64,000 nt of DNA from Loripinus fragilis (lineage: Eukaryota; Mollusca; Bivalvia; Lucinida; Lucinidae): assembly GCA_964019695.1 (NCBI GenBank), contig OZ026522.1, forward strand, positions 77,531,601 through 77,595,600, written 5' to 3'. Below are positions 41,577-52,707 of the stretch, piece after piece; position 1 is the stretch's first letter, and every line of letters begins with the position of its first letter. The position numbers were made by a program, and so were the translations under genes. A model generated the notes under the pieces. It was given only the letters and a program-made list of their open reading frames with translations, was not told the origin of the DNA and did no database searches.

Positions 41577-43841
41577 AGCATCGACCGATTCAGCATCTTA
41601 TTCTGAATGATAGACTGTTAGAGACATTGCTTGTCAGGGGTTCTCTTAGGTGGTGGCCACACTTTGAGGGAACTACTGACCGCAGAGCTCTATTTCCATT
41701 TCTCAGCAATCTACTGCTCTGGAGCTTTGACTTGTGTATTGTCTATTTATTCACATGTGCTTCGGTTCTGACCCAGAATATTTCACTTATCATTGAAGTA
41801 AAGAAACTCTTGCTCACCCTATTCTTGGAAGCAGTCTACACTGAATTGATTTCAACCAGCGCTGGTGTCTGACATATCCATTTGGAGCTTATTTTCCCTA
41901 AAAATCGGAATTTGAAGTGCTTGTTTTTCTCAACGGCCATGACAGTTTATATGCTAGTGTGTATTCTCGATTGATAGAACAGCGGTGTAGTAAATATCTG
42001 CTTCCAAAAATAGCTTGGCAAGGTCATCGTAGCGTAAAGTCAATTGTGTTTGTAAACAGACATTTTCTACGGACGATTTCTCCTAAAATTAGTGCTACCG
42101 GTCTAAATCTTTTTAGCAGGTCATAAAGTTTAATCATCATAGTACATTTCTGCATATTTACTTTGTAAAGTTTAATTTGATTATCTATGGTATTTTAAGA
42201 TTAAAGCAGAAGGGGGCGGACATTTCCAGTAAAAATGGCTCTTTTCCCACAGTTTCTTGTTGCGGGAAGCTGTTGCGGGACGATTTGTGGGGGGAAATGT
42301 GGGAACTGCGGGAATGCGGGATGCGGGATTCTGTGGGAGTATATAAGCTCTCCCACAGATTGTTTGAGGGACTTCACAATTTTTCTTCATAGGGAACACT
42401 TGTTTGTTTTTTTCAGGACTTCACAATTTTTCTTCATAGGGAACACTTGTTTGTTTTTTTCAGGACTTCACAATTTTTCTTCATAGGGAACACTTGTTTG
42501 TTTTTTTCAGGGACTTCATAATTTTTCTTCATAGGGAACACTTGTTTTTTTAGGACTTCACATTTTTACTTCATAGGGATCACTTGCTTTTTAGGTGATT
42601 TTCTATTTTTGGTATTTTAGCAGTTTCCCTTTTCCAAAGGCTTTAAAACTACAAAAAGTATTTAAAAGAAAGGGAAATTTATTGAATTTATTTTCTAGCC
42701 TCAGATACTTTTGAGAACTTAGGAATTATTTAAGAGGAATTTTATTCAGCTGTCTGCCATTTTTACTATGAAACCCACCCCCATTTTCCCCCATAATTTA
42801 CCCCATTTTTATGATATTACCCCAATTTTAAGGAACTGGATACTGCATTGGAGATAAGGTACAAGCTGAGCCAGGCACCCCTGCAAGTTAACTGTGTTCA
42901 ATGAGTTACATTGTGTTATAAGACAGCCATTGATTATCTGATGTTGTAACATTTTTTTTAGAAACTATTTTTCAATTATAATTCATCAATTTAATATTCT
43001 TAAGTCATCATTCTTTACCAATGCACTAGCAGTCCGTGAACCCACTGAAGTCCACCTACATACATATGAAGCATATGTTTGTAGTGTCCGTGGTCATTCA
43101 TTGTCTGTCGTCGTAGTCGGTGATCATAGGATCATTTGATCAGTCGTGCATGCAGTCAGCAGTCTGAGCAAACAGTTGATCAGTCATAATAGTGAGCCAT
43201 TCCCCGTCCAACCATATAATTTCCCAGACATATATTAAACGTGTGTGTCTAAGTGATCATTCGTGTGTGTCGTCGTATTTAATGATCTTTTAAGCATTCG
43301 GTACGTTAACAGTAGAGTCTCAATTTCATCTGCTGATTAAAGTGAGCGCTAGTCCTTTCCCCCATACCACACAAATTCAGTGTCAGTACTGAACAACACC
43401 ACATTGCACATCACACAAGATACAGGTTTGAGCATCATACTCATTCCTGGTGTAACTCATATGCATAATTCCTATCACGCTACCATTGTTTGGAATTAGT
43501 GCGTATGTGTTTATAGTATATAACCGCCTGAAAGATTCAAACCAATGAACCAGTCATTGGTTGACTGATCAGTCATCCAGTCAGACAGTCATTCATCACC
43601 AGTCCACAGAGAAAGGTAGAATCAATCAATCCATGGTAACGCCTAGGTCGTGACACTGGGGCCTTGGGGAGGGGTCAAAAATTAAATTTTCTGAACATGG
43701 TCATGTGGCATATCAAATTAAAGGGGATGAGCAGTAGACCATGATACACTAAACAATTTTAACCTACGATAAAACTGGTGACCTTGGGATGGGGTCAAAG
43801 GGTCAATTACCATTAGATTTCTTTGAGAGCGTGGGGATTTG

Positions 43842-43857
43842 CGATGGCGCGCCATCG
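43842..43857 (+). other. Helitron 3' terminal hairpin
   Basis: CGATGGCGCGCCATCG is a perfect 16-base palindrome 8 bases before the CTAG end, as expected for the Helitron terminator. Confidence 0.75.
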
Positions 43858-44127
43858 AATGTGTTCTAGTTAGTAATATTACCCACTTGCGTCATTTGCC
43901 GGTAACCCTTTGCAAACAGTTTGTACCCAGATCAGGCCCGACAAAATATAGGACCTAATATGGATCAAAACTGTTTACACACAGAGAGTACTTCTTTAAA
44001 GAATTTTTATAAAATTGACTCTGCCAATCAACAGACAACAAAAACATGAAAAATTACCGAGTAGAAAAAAAAGAGTTAAGATAATATAAAGACTCTCCTA
44101 AGGTTTGTCTCACATCTGTATTTTCAG

Positions 44128-45765
44128 GTGGTTGAAGATCTTACATTGAAACAGGTAGATTCAGAGTGTGATGGGGTTAAGGAGGCCCAGTTCAATACCT
44201 TATACTATCTAGCCAAAGAGGGTCAGCCACTGAGACAGTATAAACAGGTGATAGATCTTCAGATTAAGAATAAATGTCCTGACCTTCAAGACACAACCAA
44301 ACTCTACACAAGTGAAGAAGTAAAATCTGAAATGCTGAATGCAATCAATCAAACAATTGAAGAACAAGTAGACTCAGACATTGACTCTTCCGAATTCATT
44401 GGTTTAATAGTGGATGAGAGCACAGATGTTACTATTCACAAGAAGCTCAATGTATATGTCAAGTGCCTAAATGAGAATAAAGCAGTGATTCATTTCATGG
44501 ATTGTGTTAGTGTGCATGACGGGCAAGCTGAGACAATAGTTAGTGAAATAGTTCAGTTATTTGCTAGGAAGAATATTCCAATGACAAAATTGATGACTTT
44601 AGCGAGTGACGGTGCAGCAGTGATGACTGGTAGGTTAAACGGAGTTGGAGCCAGGTTAAAGAGAGAGCAGAATCCTCACATGATGCAGATACATTGTGTT
44701 GCACATAAATTAGCTTTAGCTGCAGGACAGGCGTGTAGGGATATCCAGCTATTCAGTGATTATCAACATACATTGAAACTTGTGTACAGATACTTCGCGA
44801 ATTCAGCAGTTAGGTACAATGAACTCAGAGCTATGGTTGATATATTGGATGATGAAGATATTGAGTATGTGACTCTGAAGGAACCAGCAAGTTTTAGGTG
44901 GCTTAGTTTAGATGGTGCAGTAAGGGCCATAGCTGAGTGCTATCCAGCCCTGTATGCGACACTAGAACATGATGCTGCGAAAGGGAGTTCAGAGGCAAAG
45001 GGACTTTTTACAAGGATTAAATGTGTAACCTTTGTTTTACTGACCGGTTTCTTGCGTGATGTGCTGTCTGTGGTGACAAAACTGTCACAAGTATTCCAAA
45101 AGGACCTAATTGATGTTGAGACCGTAAATGTGATGGTGGAAGCTACAAGTTTGAAGCTCAATCAGCTTAATAATAAGAATGGATCAGAGTTGGTGAAAGT
45201 CTATGAGGAGTTAGAACTAAATAAGTCATTCAGAGGTGTTAAGGTTACTGATAAGCAAAACCTAAGAATTCAGTTTCAGAACAATTCCAGCTTATATCTG
45301 CAGCAGCTAGACAAGAATTTGGAAGACAGATTTGATCCAGCATCAATGAAGAACCTCCAGCTTCTTAATTCTGTGCTTAATCCATCACTAGTTCCGAAGA
45401 ATGTCAACGGACTAGAAGAACATTCAGAAACTGAACTGCAGGAACTTATTGAAATATATGGGGGTGAAAATGGATTGATAGATAGTGACAGGGTAAAGGA
45501 GGATTACTACCAAGTGAAAGTTGTGCTCAAATCTCTAAACTGCTCACTGACTGATGCTTGTACTACTATTTTAGAGAAGTATAAGGACATATTTCCAGAC
45601 TTTGCGGTGCTAGCAACAATAGTGCTCATATCACCAGTCACTTCCGTAGCTTGTGAGAGAGGATTCAGTGTCCACAACAAAATCAAGACAAAGGGACGAT
45701 CCAGTTTGAAACATGAAACTGTGACAATGTTAATGCGTGTTAAGGAAGAGGGACCAATCCGTTAA
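44128..45765 (+). CDS. hAT-transposase-derived protein, ZNF862-like (last exon)
   Basis: The frame begins after 'cacatctgtattttcag', a good splice acceptor, with GTG as first codon and no nearby ATG, so this is probably the last exon of a spliced gene; upstream exons were not found. The 545 residues carry a hAT RNase H-like core: 'IGLIVDESTDVT' (first Asp), 'LASDGAAVMTGRLNGVGARL' (second Asp), 'QIHCVAHKLALA', and near the end 'SPVTSVACERGFSVHNKIKT' (Glu), followed by the dimerisation segment 'KHETVTMLMRV'. Such proteins in animals are often ZNF862- or KIAA1586-like domesticated transposases with an N-terminal TTF-type zinc finger, absent here. It may be a gene or a transposon remnant. Confidence 0.75.
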   Translation: MVEDLTLKQVDSECDGVKEAQFNTLYYLAKEGQPLRQYKQVIDLQIKNKCPDLQDTTKLYTSEEVKSEMLNAINQTIEEQVDSDIDSSEFIGLIVDESTDVTIHKKLNVYVKCLNENKAVIHFMDCVSVHDGQAETIVSEIVQLFARKNIPMTKLMTLASDGAAVMTGRLNGVGARLKREQNPHMMQIHCVAHKLALAAGQACRDIQLFSDYQHTLKLVYRYFANSAVRYNELRAMVDILDDEDIEYVTLKEPASFRWLSLDGAVRAIAECYPALYATLEHDAAKGSSEAKGLFTRIKCVTFVLLTGFLRDVLSVVTKLSQVFQKDLIDVETVNVMVEATSLKLNQLNNKNGSELVKVYEELELNKSFRGVKVTDKQNLRIQFQNNSSLYLQQLDKNLEDRFDPASMKNLQLLNSVLNPSLVPKNVNGLEEHSETELQELIEIYGGENGLIDSDRVKEDYYQVKVVLKSLNCSLTDACTTILEKYKDIFPDFAVLATIVLISPVTSVACERGFSVHNKIKTKGRSSLKHETVTMLMRVKEEGPIR

Positions 45766-45779
45766 GGATTTTAATCCTA

Positions 45780-47290
45780 AGCCATCAGTCAAGAAATTCT
45801 GTGAAATGAGAAAGAGAAGAAAGTAAATTATCGTACACTGTGAAATAATAAGTTCAGTGAAATAAGTTATTCTATGTGTAGCAGATTATAATTGTGACTA
45901 CTTTGATGATGATTTAAGAAAAAATGAAGCTAACCATTGGAATATAGCTTTCTGCAAAACCCCAAAATGGGTACTTTGGCAAACAGTGAAGACCCAGATG
46001 ATCTGTAACATGATGCTGCATTACATCAGAGTCTGCACTGTTTGCTAAGATTAAAAGAACCTTTAAACAGAAATACGTCATAATTTATAACATTCTCCCG
46101 TGACCCCTTTTTAGTACACAATGGGTAGTCCTCTACTTATTACATCAATAAGTATGGGAAAATCCAGTGAATACTCTCCATAACTTGAGTTCTGAGGATT
46201 TTCTTAAGTTATCATCAATTTTTTATTATTGTTTTGGTTGATATTTATTAAGAATATTCCATGAAAAGAAGGAAGGAAACTATATTACAGCTATTCAGTC
46301 AAGGAACAGAAGGTGTAACGTGAAATGCGAAATATGTGAAATATATAGAATTGATATCTGTGCATTCTCATTGGATTATAACCATACATATTGGAAATAA
46401 TATTTATTCTATGTGCTAGTATTACAGTGATGAGGTTTACTGAGCATTCTTTGATGATAATTTTAGTCTCCCCTTAATGGGTACTTTGACAAACTGTGAA
46501 GACCTAGATGAATTGCAGCATGATGCTACACATCATCAAGGTCTGCACTGTTTGACTTAGAAATAGATTTAAAGAAACTGAAATCTACCTGTGACCCTTA
46601 AAGTATACAATGGGCAGTCCTATACTTATTATATCAATAAGTATGGGAACATCCAGTGAATACTCCTCTTAACTATTGCTCTGACCAGAAAAAAAATATC
46701 ATCAAATTTATATAAAGTGATTCAAGGGATATAGTATTAAGTTTTAGCATAGTTCTCAAGGAAATGAAGAAACATGAAGAATATGATAAAGATACTGTGG
46801 TGACAATGTGCATTCTCATTGGATTAACCATTAAATAGCCATGCATGTGGGAACTCATATCATGTATTCTATGTGGAGACAATTACTGATCATTATTTGA
46901 AGATAACTTAACCCTTTTCTGCAAAATCCCTAAAAAGGTAATTTGACAAACAGTCGAATTCATCATAATTGAGAAAATTCTATCTGTGACCCCTAGGAGT
47001 ACACAATGGACATTCCTATACTTGTATCAATATGAATAAGTATGGGAAAATCCATCCAAATAGAAAGGGTTAAGATTAACCATGAAACAATATGATTATT
47101 ATGTGCTATCAGCCTTTCTATTTTTGAACAAAATAAAGATTATAGATTAATACTCTCTCATCCTTTAACATATCAGTGACTCCTCCTATATATGCATACT
47201 TTTGCAAACAATGAAGACCCAGATGAAATGCCTCAATGGTGTGGCATCTCACCAGGATCTACACTGTTTAGGCAAAGTTACATTAGACAA
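45780..47290 (+). repeat. Three to four diverged tandem copies of a ~480-bp unit
   Basis: Each unit has 'tgggtactttgrcaaacwgtgaagac', a family R hairpin ending 'tctgcactgttt', and 'tgtgacccc..agtacacaatgg..gtcctatacttatta..tcaataagtatggga'. Clear units start near 45960, 46480 and 46920, and a partial one at 47200. They directly follow the hAT-derived exon and may include its 3' UTR. Confidence 0.6.
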
Positions 47291-47679
47291 TGTACCATCC
47301 CAAATTCATTACATCAAACCAGAAGACATCATTAAAGCTTAATAGGTTTAAATCACTCCATTTATTTAAAGAAGTGAGCATGATCAGGAAATACCACAAT
47401 CACACGCAATTATTCCGGCAAAAATAGGAAAAGGTATATACATGAATTGGTGGGACTCCCACTTTTCAGAGTGGGACTCCCACTTTTTGCATTGGGACTC
47501 CCACTTTTTGCAAGTTGGGAGTCCTGAACTACTGTTTTCAAAATCCTAGTGAGAGCTCTGTTCCATATGAAATCACATGTCTGAAAAAATAAGCATGGTG
47601 ACAAATCCTTTTTATTTTATAAATGGATAGCCCTTGCATAAAACAAACTGTATGCAAAGTATTGAACAGATTTCAACCT

Positions 47680-48050
47680 GGGAAGTATTTAGTAGCATAT
47701 GTCCTTAATTTGATATGCAGCTTGACTACTTTCAGAAAAAAATGTTTTGACCTTTTGACCCACCCCAGGGGGCTGAGAGTGTGTGAAAGGACAAAATAAG
47801 TGCTTGTGTGGTGATCTATGCTGCATTCCCTTTAATTTGATATTCAACATGACTACTTTCAGAAAAAAAATGCTTTTTAATCCATCCCTGGAGTCGAAAA
47901 TGTGTCTACGGGCAAAATATTTGCTACCATATTGCTGCATGCATCATTCCCTTTAATTTGATGTGCAACATTACCATATTCTGAAAAAAATGAAGTTTGA
48001 CCTCTGCCCCACCCCTTAAGTCCACCAAATGCCCGGCCCAGACCAGATAT
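47680..48050. repeat. Three ~125-bp tandem units
   Basis: 'cctttaatttgatatkcarcatgactactttcagaaaaaaatg' and a 'gacccaccccagggg' part recur near 47700, 47830 and 47950. Confidence 0.6.
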
Positions 48051-48109
48051 GTTACATATCTATTATACCTCTGTCTCAGCATGCGAAATTTCAGTAAAAA
48101 TTTTTGATA

Positions 48110-48220
48110 ACTACCTTGTGTTTTTGTCACTTTCCCACGTGGTATCCTGGGTCAGGTGTGGTACTTGATCGTAAAGATTCCTGATCTTTGTTGCCTTTCT
48201 TACTTTAGCTATTGCAAAAT
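48110..48220 (-). repeat. Fragment of the 23853-24480 dispersed repeat
   Basis: 'ggatcctgggtcaggtgtggtacttgatcgtaaagattcctgatc'-like sequence is the inverse of 23865-23920. Confidence 0.55.
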
Positions 48221-48409
48221 TTAATTATTTGACCTTTGGTCCCACCTAAGGGGTCAGGGGTTGGGGTAAAATTATTGTCACTGTCATGCTTATCGACAGC
48301 CAATGGGCAATCATGGCCTATAGTGAGAAGTCAGATATAAAAGCTTTGGGGAAATGTGAAGTTCATTACATAAAACTAGACTGCAGTCGATGGTACACCA
48401 TCCCAAATA

Positions 48410-49150
48410 CCCGTTTTTTTCACTTTCGACCTTGACCCTGGGGTCATGGTTACACAAAATGTTGCCCCGTACCCTTCACATCATGTGACCTAAGCACCTG
48501 CGAAGTTTGAAGTAGCTACCTGTACGTCCAACGGTTTAGGAAATGCATTATAAGAAAATACATTATTTTACCTTTGACCTTGGCATTAAGGTCACACTAA
48601 ATATTCTCCAGTGCCCTCTACATCATGTGACCTATGCACCTGCAAAGTTTTAAGTTGCAATGTCGTATGATTAAAGAAAATACATCACACAATATGTTGC
48701 CCAGTACCATCTGCATCATGTGACCTATTCAGGTACAATGTTTGAAGTAGCTACGTCCACTGGTTTATGAGATGCATTTACAAGAAAATAAAATACATGT
48801 ATTATACATTATACGAATTGTTGTCCAGTACCCTCTACATCGTATGACCTATTCAGGTACAAAGTTTGATATTGCTACCAATAACAGTTTAGGAGGAGAA
48901 GCATTTACAAGAAAATACATTATTTGATCTTGACCTCTGGGTCAAGGTCACACAAAATGTTGCCCAATACCATCTCATTATGTTACCTATTCAGGTACAA
49001 AGTTTGAAGTTACTACGTTTAACGGTTTAGGAGGAGATGCATTAACAAGAAAATACATTGTTTGACCTTTGACCTTGACCTTGGGATCTAGGACTCAAGG
49101 TCTCAAAAAATGTTGCCCAGTACCCTCTACATCATGTGAACTGTACTTAT
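48410..49150. repeat. About six ~110-130-bp tandem units
   Basis: Units contain 'aaaatgttgcccagtaccctctacatcatgtgacctattcaggtacaaagtttgaagt' and 'acggtttaggagatgcattaacaagaaaatacattatttgacc'. They are diverged and some are shortened. No coding frame is maintained. Confidence 0.7.
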
Positions 49151-50106
49151 TGATGCTTACCTTTCTGTAAACTTTGAATGAAGTTTATGCATCCCTTCAA
49201 ACGTTATTGATCAGAAACCACAATTTAGCCGAAAAAAAGTAAAAACAGCGAAATTGCCTTGTCGAAATTAGTGCTGAAATTATAGCAATGATTATTGGTG
49301 AAATTCTGGCTACAAATTTAGCACAGAAAGAAACATAACATGTACCCATTGAGCTGTAATGGTATTCCAGTGTTGGTTGCATTATGCAAGTAAATTATGG
49401 TTCGATCCCACTCACGAGGATAAAAAAATTTGATGTCCAAACACGCTTTCCTTGGTGTCGCTTGCAGCCTGATAAGGCTTAAATGAAATGTATGTGTGGT
49501 TCCTGTTGCCTACCTACCCTAATTTTTTTAACCCTACCCTAAACATTAAAATGGTCTTTGGAGAAAAAATACCTAAAATGGGCACTTTTTCAGTTTTTGT
49601 CACTATTTTCTTTGTTAAATGTTATAACAAATTTAATAATTTTCCTACCTACCTACCCTAAATTTTGTTGGTATGCAACAGGAACCACACATATATTTCA
49701 TTTAGGCCTAACACAAAATCAGTGGCCCGGACGTTAACCAGAGGATCCTAAAGCAGGGAAAGTTACTTCCTACGAGTACGAAAGTTAAGGAACCCTATGG
49801 TAATTTAGATGTGTATGCCTAGATGGATTTAGGAAAACTTTGCCTGTTGGGTAATTTTCATGCTTATCAAATTTTGTCGTCTGCTGATGTTTTTTTTCTG
49901 TTTTCTTTTTTAAAATCATTGTTTCGAAAAGTTATTTCAAGAAAACCCCCAGCGTTTCAAACAGTTTGGATCCAGATCGGGCCCAATTAAAATTCTGAAA
50001 TAAGCTGAGACAGCGAAATAAGTTTGTGTTCTGGTTTTAATGTTTTTTGTCGTCTGCTGATATTTTTAAATACAGGGTATATGTATTCATAGTATTTCTT
50101 TCAGGT

Positions 50107-50184
50107 ATATGACTAGTCAAATAGTTTAGATCTAGATCACGCCAGCCATTATTTCTGGTCTGATCTGGGTCCAAACTGTTTTAA
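50107..50184. repeat. Hairpin of family R
   Basis: 'caaatagtttagatctagatcacgccag' pairs with 'tctggtctgatctgggtccaaactgttt', followed by 'aggttatcagtagaagacaaaaat'. Confidence 0.55.
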
Positions 50185-50769
50185 AAGGTTATCAGTAGAA
50201 GACAAAAATGAGCGACATATATTGAGAAAGTACAAATGGGCCTAGTTGTGAGAAAATCTGGCTTGGATGCATGCATCAGCATTCTGTAGTCTATAAATAT
50301 ATTTCTAACAAGCAAACTTGATTTCGATATGCTAGCTATTCTCTGTAGCTGAGCAGACTTTGTTTTTTCTCACTTTGTCGGAAACCCTAAAGACAGGTTT
50401 TCTCGCATGAAAATAAAAAGTAGATAAAAGCTGTAGATTTCAAAGATTAACTTGCATAAAATCTTTGCAAACATTTTGGGCCCAGATCATGGCCGAGAGA
50501 AGTCCGGCCTGAGCTCAGGTTGCATGGATCTTAAGGCTCTGATCATGTCCCAGAATGAATGTTTTTGAAAAAGCTGATTTGAAAAAAAAGTCGGCAGACG
50601 ACAAAAATCATGAAAAATTACCTAGCATGCAAAGAGTTAATGCATCAAAGCCCTTCGAGTGAAAGGATTCCATTCATAACAGTGAAAGTATAGGCCTACC
50701 AGAATTATCGAAAAACACTAATTAAAAATATTATCCAAACACAGGCTCCATTTCTCTTTGTGTATTTTG

Positions 50770-51180
50770 AATTCCTAATATGTCGGTTATAAATGAGGGT
50801 GCCAATGGGGTTTACTGATTAGCGAATTATGACCCTAAAATTTAACGGTTAGCGATTTTTTAGGGTTAATTTTACCAAATAATGGAATGAGATGTGCTAG
50901 TGATTGGCGAATTTTGGCCTAAAATATAATGATTAGCCATTTTGGGCAAAAAAATTACCGAATAGCAGAATGAGGCCTTTTAACGGTTAGCGAATTCGAT
51001 GGAAAAAGTTAGTCCACTAAACCATTCCTGATAACCAAAATTTTGGGCTATTTTTTTTTTTGCTGATTCGGGTTTTTTTTTTGGCATAAATTTTACTGAT
51101 AAGCCATTTCTGATTATAAATTTTGCTGAGTTAACAATATTTGGGCCCAACTTTTACTGATTAGCGATTTCAGAGAATGT
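50770..51180. repeat. Degenerate short-period repeats, 'tactgattagcgaattttggcc'
   Basis: About ten units of 30-45 bp alternate 'gattagcgaatt' or 'ggttagcgattt' with 'taaaatttaa' or 'tgggcaaaa'. The spacing is irregular and the unit is worn. Confidence 0.6.
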
Positions 51181-51399
51181 ACCCTATTGAGACCACATAA
51201 ATATCTATAGTCGTGTCTGAAATTTTACACTCAGCTGAAAACCATTTGTGCAATTTTGGTAGAAGGCATCATGAGGAACAATTCGTTCTAACACCTGCAC
51301 TCATTTAATTTACCTGATACTGTCCTACTCATTATCGCCACTATTACCCAGCCATCCAGGATCTGGGGTGGGGGGCTACTAATGATTGGTGCAGTATCT

Positions 51400-51500
51400 T
51401 GTTTTTTCAAGTGTGGTAGTTCAGTGGTTAGCACACTAAATTGCCTCTGATGCTATAGGTCCAGGTTCAATCCCCACTAGCGATGAGGAAAATTTCCGTG
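51400..51500 (+). repeat. tRNA-like SINE head
   Basis: 'tggtagttcagtggttagcacac' resembles an A-box and 'ggttcaatcccc' a B-box. No tRNA cloverleaf or clear tail is evident, so this is probably an old SINE of a third family. Confidence 0.45.
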
Positions 51501-51644
51501 TCCGAACAAGCTTTCATAAGTTTCAGTTGCAGGGATGACACTAAGTAAGTTTGCTGTCATTCAGATCGGGCTTTAACTGGATGTCCCCTGTACACAGGTG
51601 CAGGTAAACGGAAGTCACCACTTGTGCAGGTTAAAAGGAATCCG

Positions 51645-51740
51645 GGTCGTTTCGCCCCAGATCTAGTTCGCCCCCTAGTCGTTTCGCCCCAGGTCGTTTC
51701 GCCCCCCCTAGTCGTTTCGCCCCTGGTCGATTCGTCCCAA
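51645..51740 (-). repeat. CTAGTCGTTTCGCCCC minisatellite (inverted copy)
   Basis: Five or six units of 'tagtcgtttcgcccc' lie here. The complementary array, GGGGCGAAACGACTAG, is at 63364-63525. Confidence 0.75.
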
Positions 51741-51801
51741 GAAGAAAAATGGAATCTATGTGAATAGTTAGTGCAAATACATTTGCAATGCTTTATGCCA
51801 G

Positions 51802-52029
51802 TCATGCGCGGATCCAGAACATTTTGTCAGAGGGGGTCCAACTTTGATAACCTTTTATTTATTTATTTATTATTTTTTTTAACTTTGATGATGACCCAAC
51901 ATTGAATGCTGGCTTGGTAGTTTTATTTTTTCAGGGGATCCTGACCAGTATTGCTAAGAAAGCCTGCATTTTTGCGATTTTCCAGGGGGGGATCCAGACC
52001 CCTGCCCCCCACCTCTGGATCCGCACATG
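51802..52029. mobile_element. Foldback MITE with GGATCC ends, copy 3
   Basis: It starts CATGCGCGGATCCAGAACAT and ends CTGGATCCGCACATG, with 'agggggtccaact' and 'ttttccagggggggatccagaccc' inside, as in the other two copies. Confidence 0.6.
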
Positions 52030-52423
52030 CCAGTAGTAATGTAGTTTAACAGTTAAAATTTTCAACACGTTTGGCTGGATAAAGGTTATGTACAAGCTAT
52101 TGTGCCAGTTCATGAGAATTTAATACTTATCGCATGTGCGATTATACATAAAGTAATATCAATAATGTTACCTCTCATGACAAAGATGTTTTCTGATATT
52201 TTCAGCTTGACAATATAACGCTAGGTCTAATTTTGTGCCTCAGTCTCCATCTTAATCCATACGTTTTATATGTGATCAACATGGGCTCTGTAGATGAGTA
52301 TATGTTATTGTATCAAATGCTCATGTTATGGCTTTTTTACAAATTTCTGCCAGGTAGAATTTCCTAGGGTTTTGAGGTCTGAAAATTCTGAGTTCTCGTC
52401 ATGTAGACCATTTTAAGTATCGC

Positions 52424-52470
52424 ACATGCCGTTTATCGCACATGCCGTTTATCGCACAATCCGTTTTCCC
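52424..52470. repeat. Three tandem 17-bp units, 'atcgcacatgccgttt'
   Basis: The sequence 'tatcgcacatgccgtttatcgcacatgccgttt' continues into a third unit, 'atcgcacaatccgttt'. It is the only short exact array in this stretch. Confidence 0.7.
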
Positions 52471-52707
52471 CATTATAAAGATAATGCAAACATATTTGAA
52501 ATTGATTGCATTCATTTCATCTAACGTCTCTTATCATAGCTTGCAATTATGACAAATCATGCTGAAGACATTTGTAGAACCTTACACATGGCAAAAGTGT
52601 TTCCATTTCTCTTTCCAATGGGTAAAACAGATAACCATAATTATACACGCAATAATGACAAGATAACACTTTTCATCAGTTTAATTAACTAATTGCAAAC
52701 AATCAAA

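Larger units (their letters stand above)
28977..43655 (+). mobile_element. Complete Ty3/gypsy LTR retrotransposon (14.7 kb with a nested LINE)
   Basis: The ends are TGTGGTG and GTGACA, with the 5-bp target repeat CTGGG at 28972-28976 and 43656-43660. The LTRs are 2177 bp each once the LINE insertion is removed, and I found only two differences (near 29530 versus 42032, and near 29671 versus 42174). Order: LTR, primer site, gag, protease, reverse transcriptase, RNase H, integrase, 2.8 kb of noncoding sequence, polypurine tract, LTR. RT before integrase and the motif set place it in Ty3/gypsy (Metaviridae). All three frames are open, so this is a young and possibly competent copy, except for the LINE in its 3' LTR. 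Confidence 0.9.
40042..43655 (+). repeat. 3' LTR, split by a LINE insertion
   Basis: The LTR occupies 40042-40145 and 41583-43655. The two parts, 104 and 2073 bp, match the 5' LTR without indels. Its TATA box is at 42340-42347 and the tandem repeats at about 42368-42596. Confidence 0.9.
28190..43869 (+). mobile_element. Non-autonomous Helitron, split by the LTR retrotransposon
   Basis: The 5' end is TC (28190) after an A, beginning TCCCCACGCTTTTTTAAAAA. The 3' end is CTAG (43866-43869) before a T, preceded at 43842-43857 by the perfect hairpin CGATGGCGCGCCATCG with 8 bases between hairpin and CTAG. TC...hairpin...CTRR inserted between A and T is the Helitron signature. Excluding the LTR element and one target-repeat copy it is about 996 bp. 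It holds (CCGT)n and about three ~305-bp repeats ('ccaaatttggtgtgtgagtt...ggggaggggccaaaaggtcaaatatcatt'). No Rep/helicase frame is present. Confidence 0.75.

Noticed and set aside
41486..41872. 128-residue open frame on the plus strand
   Set aside because: It crosses the junction between the LINE (antisense to its RT) and the LTR, so it is a chance chimera of two insertions.
51557..51805. 82-residue frame with TRGETTRG repeats
   Set aside because: It is the translation of the GGGGCGAAACGACTAG minisatellite.
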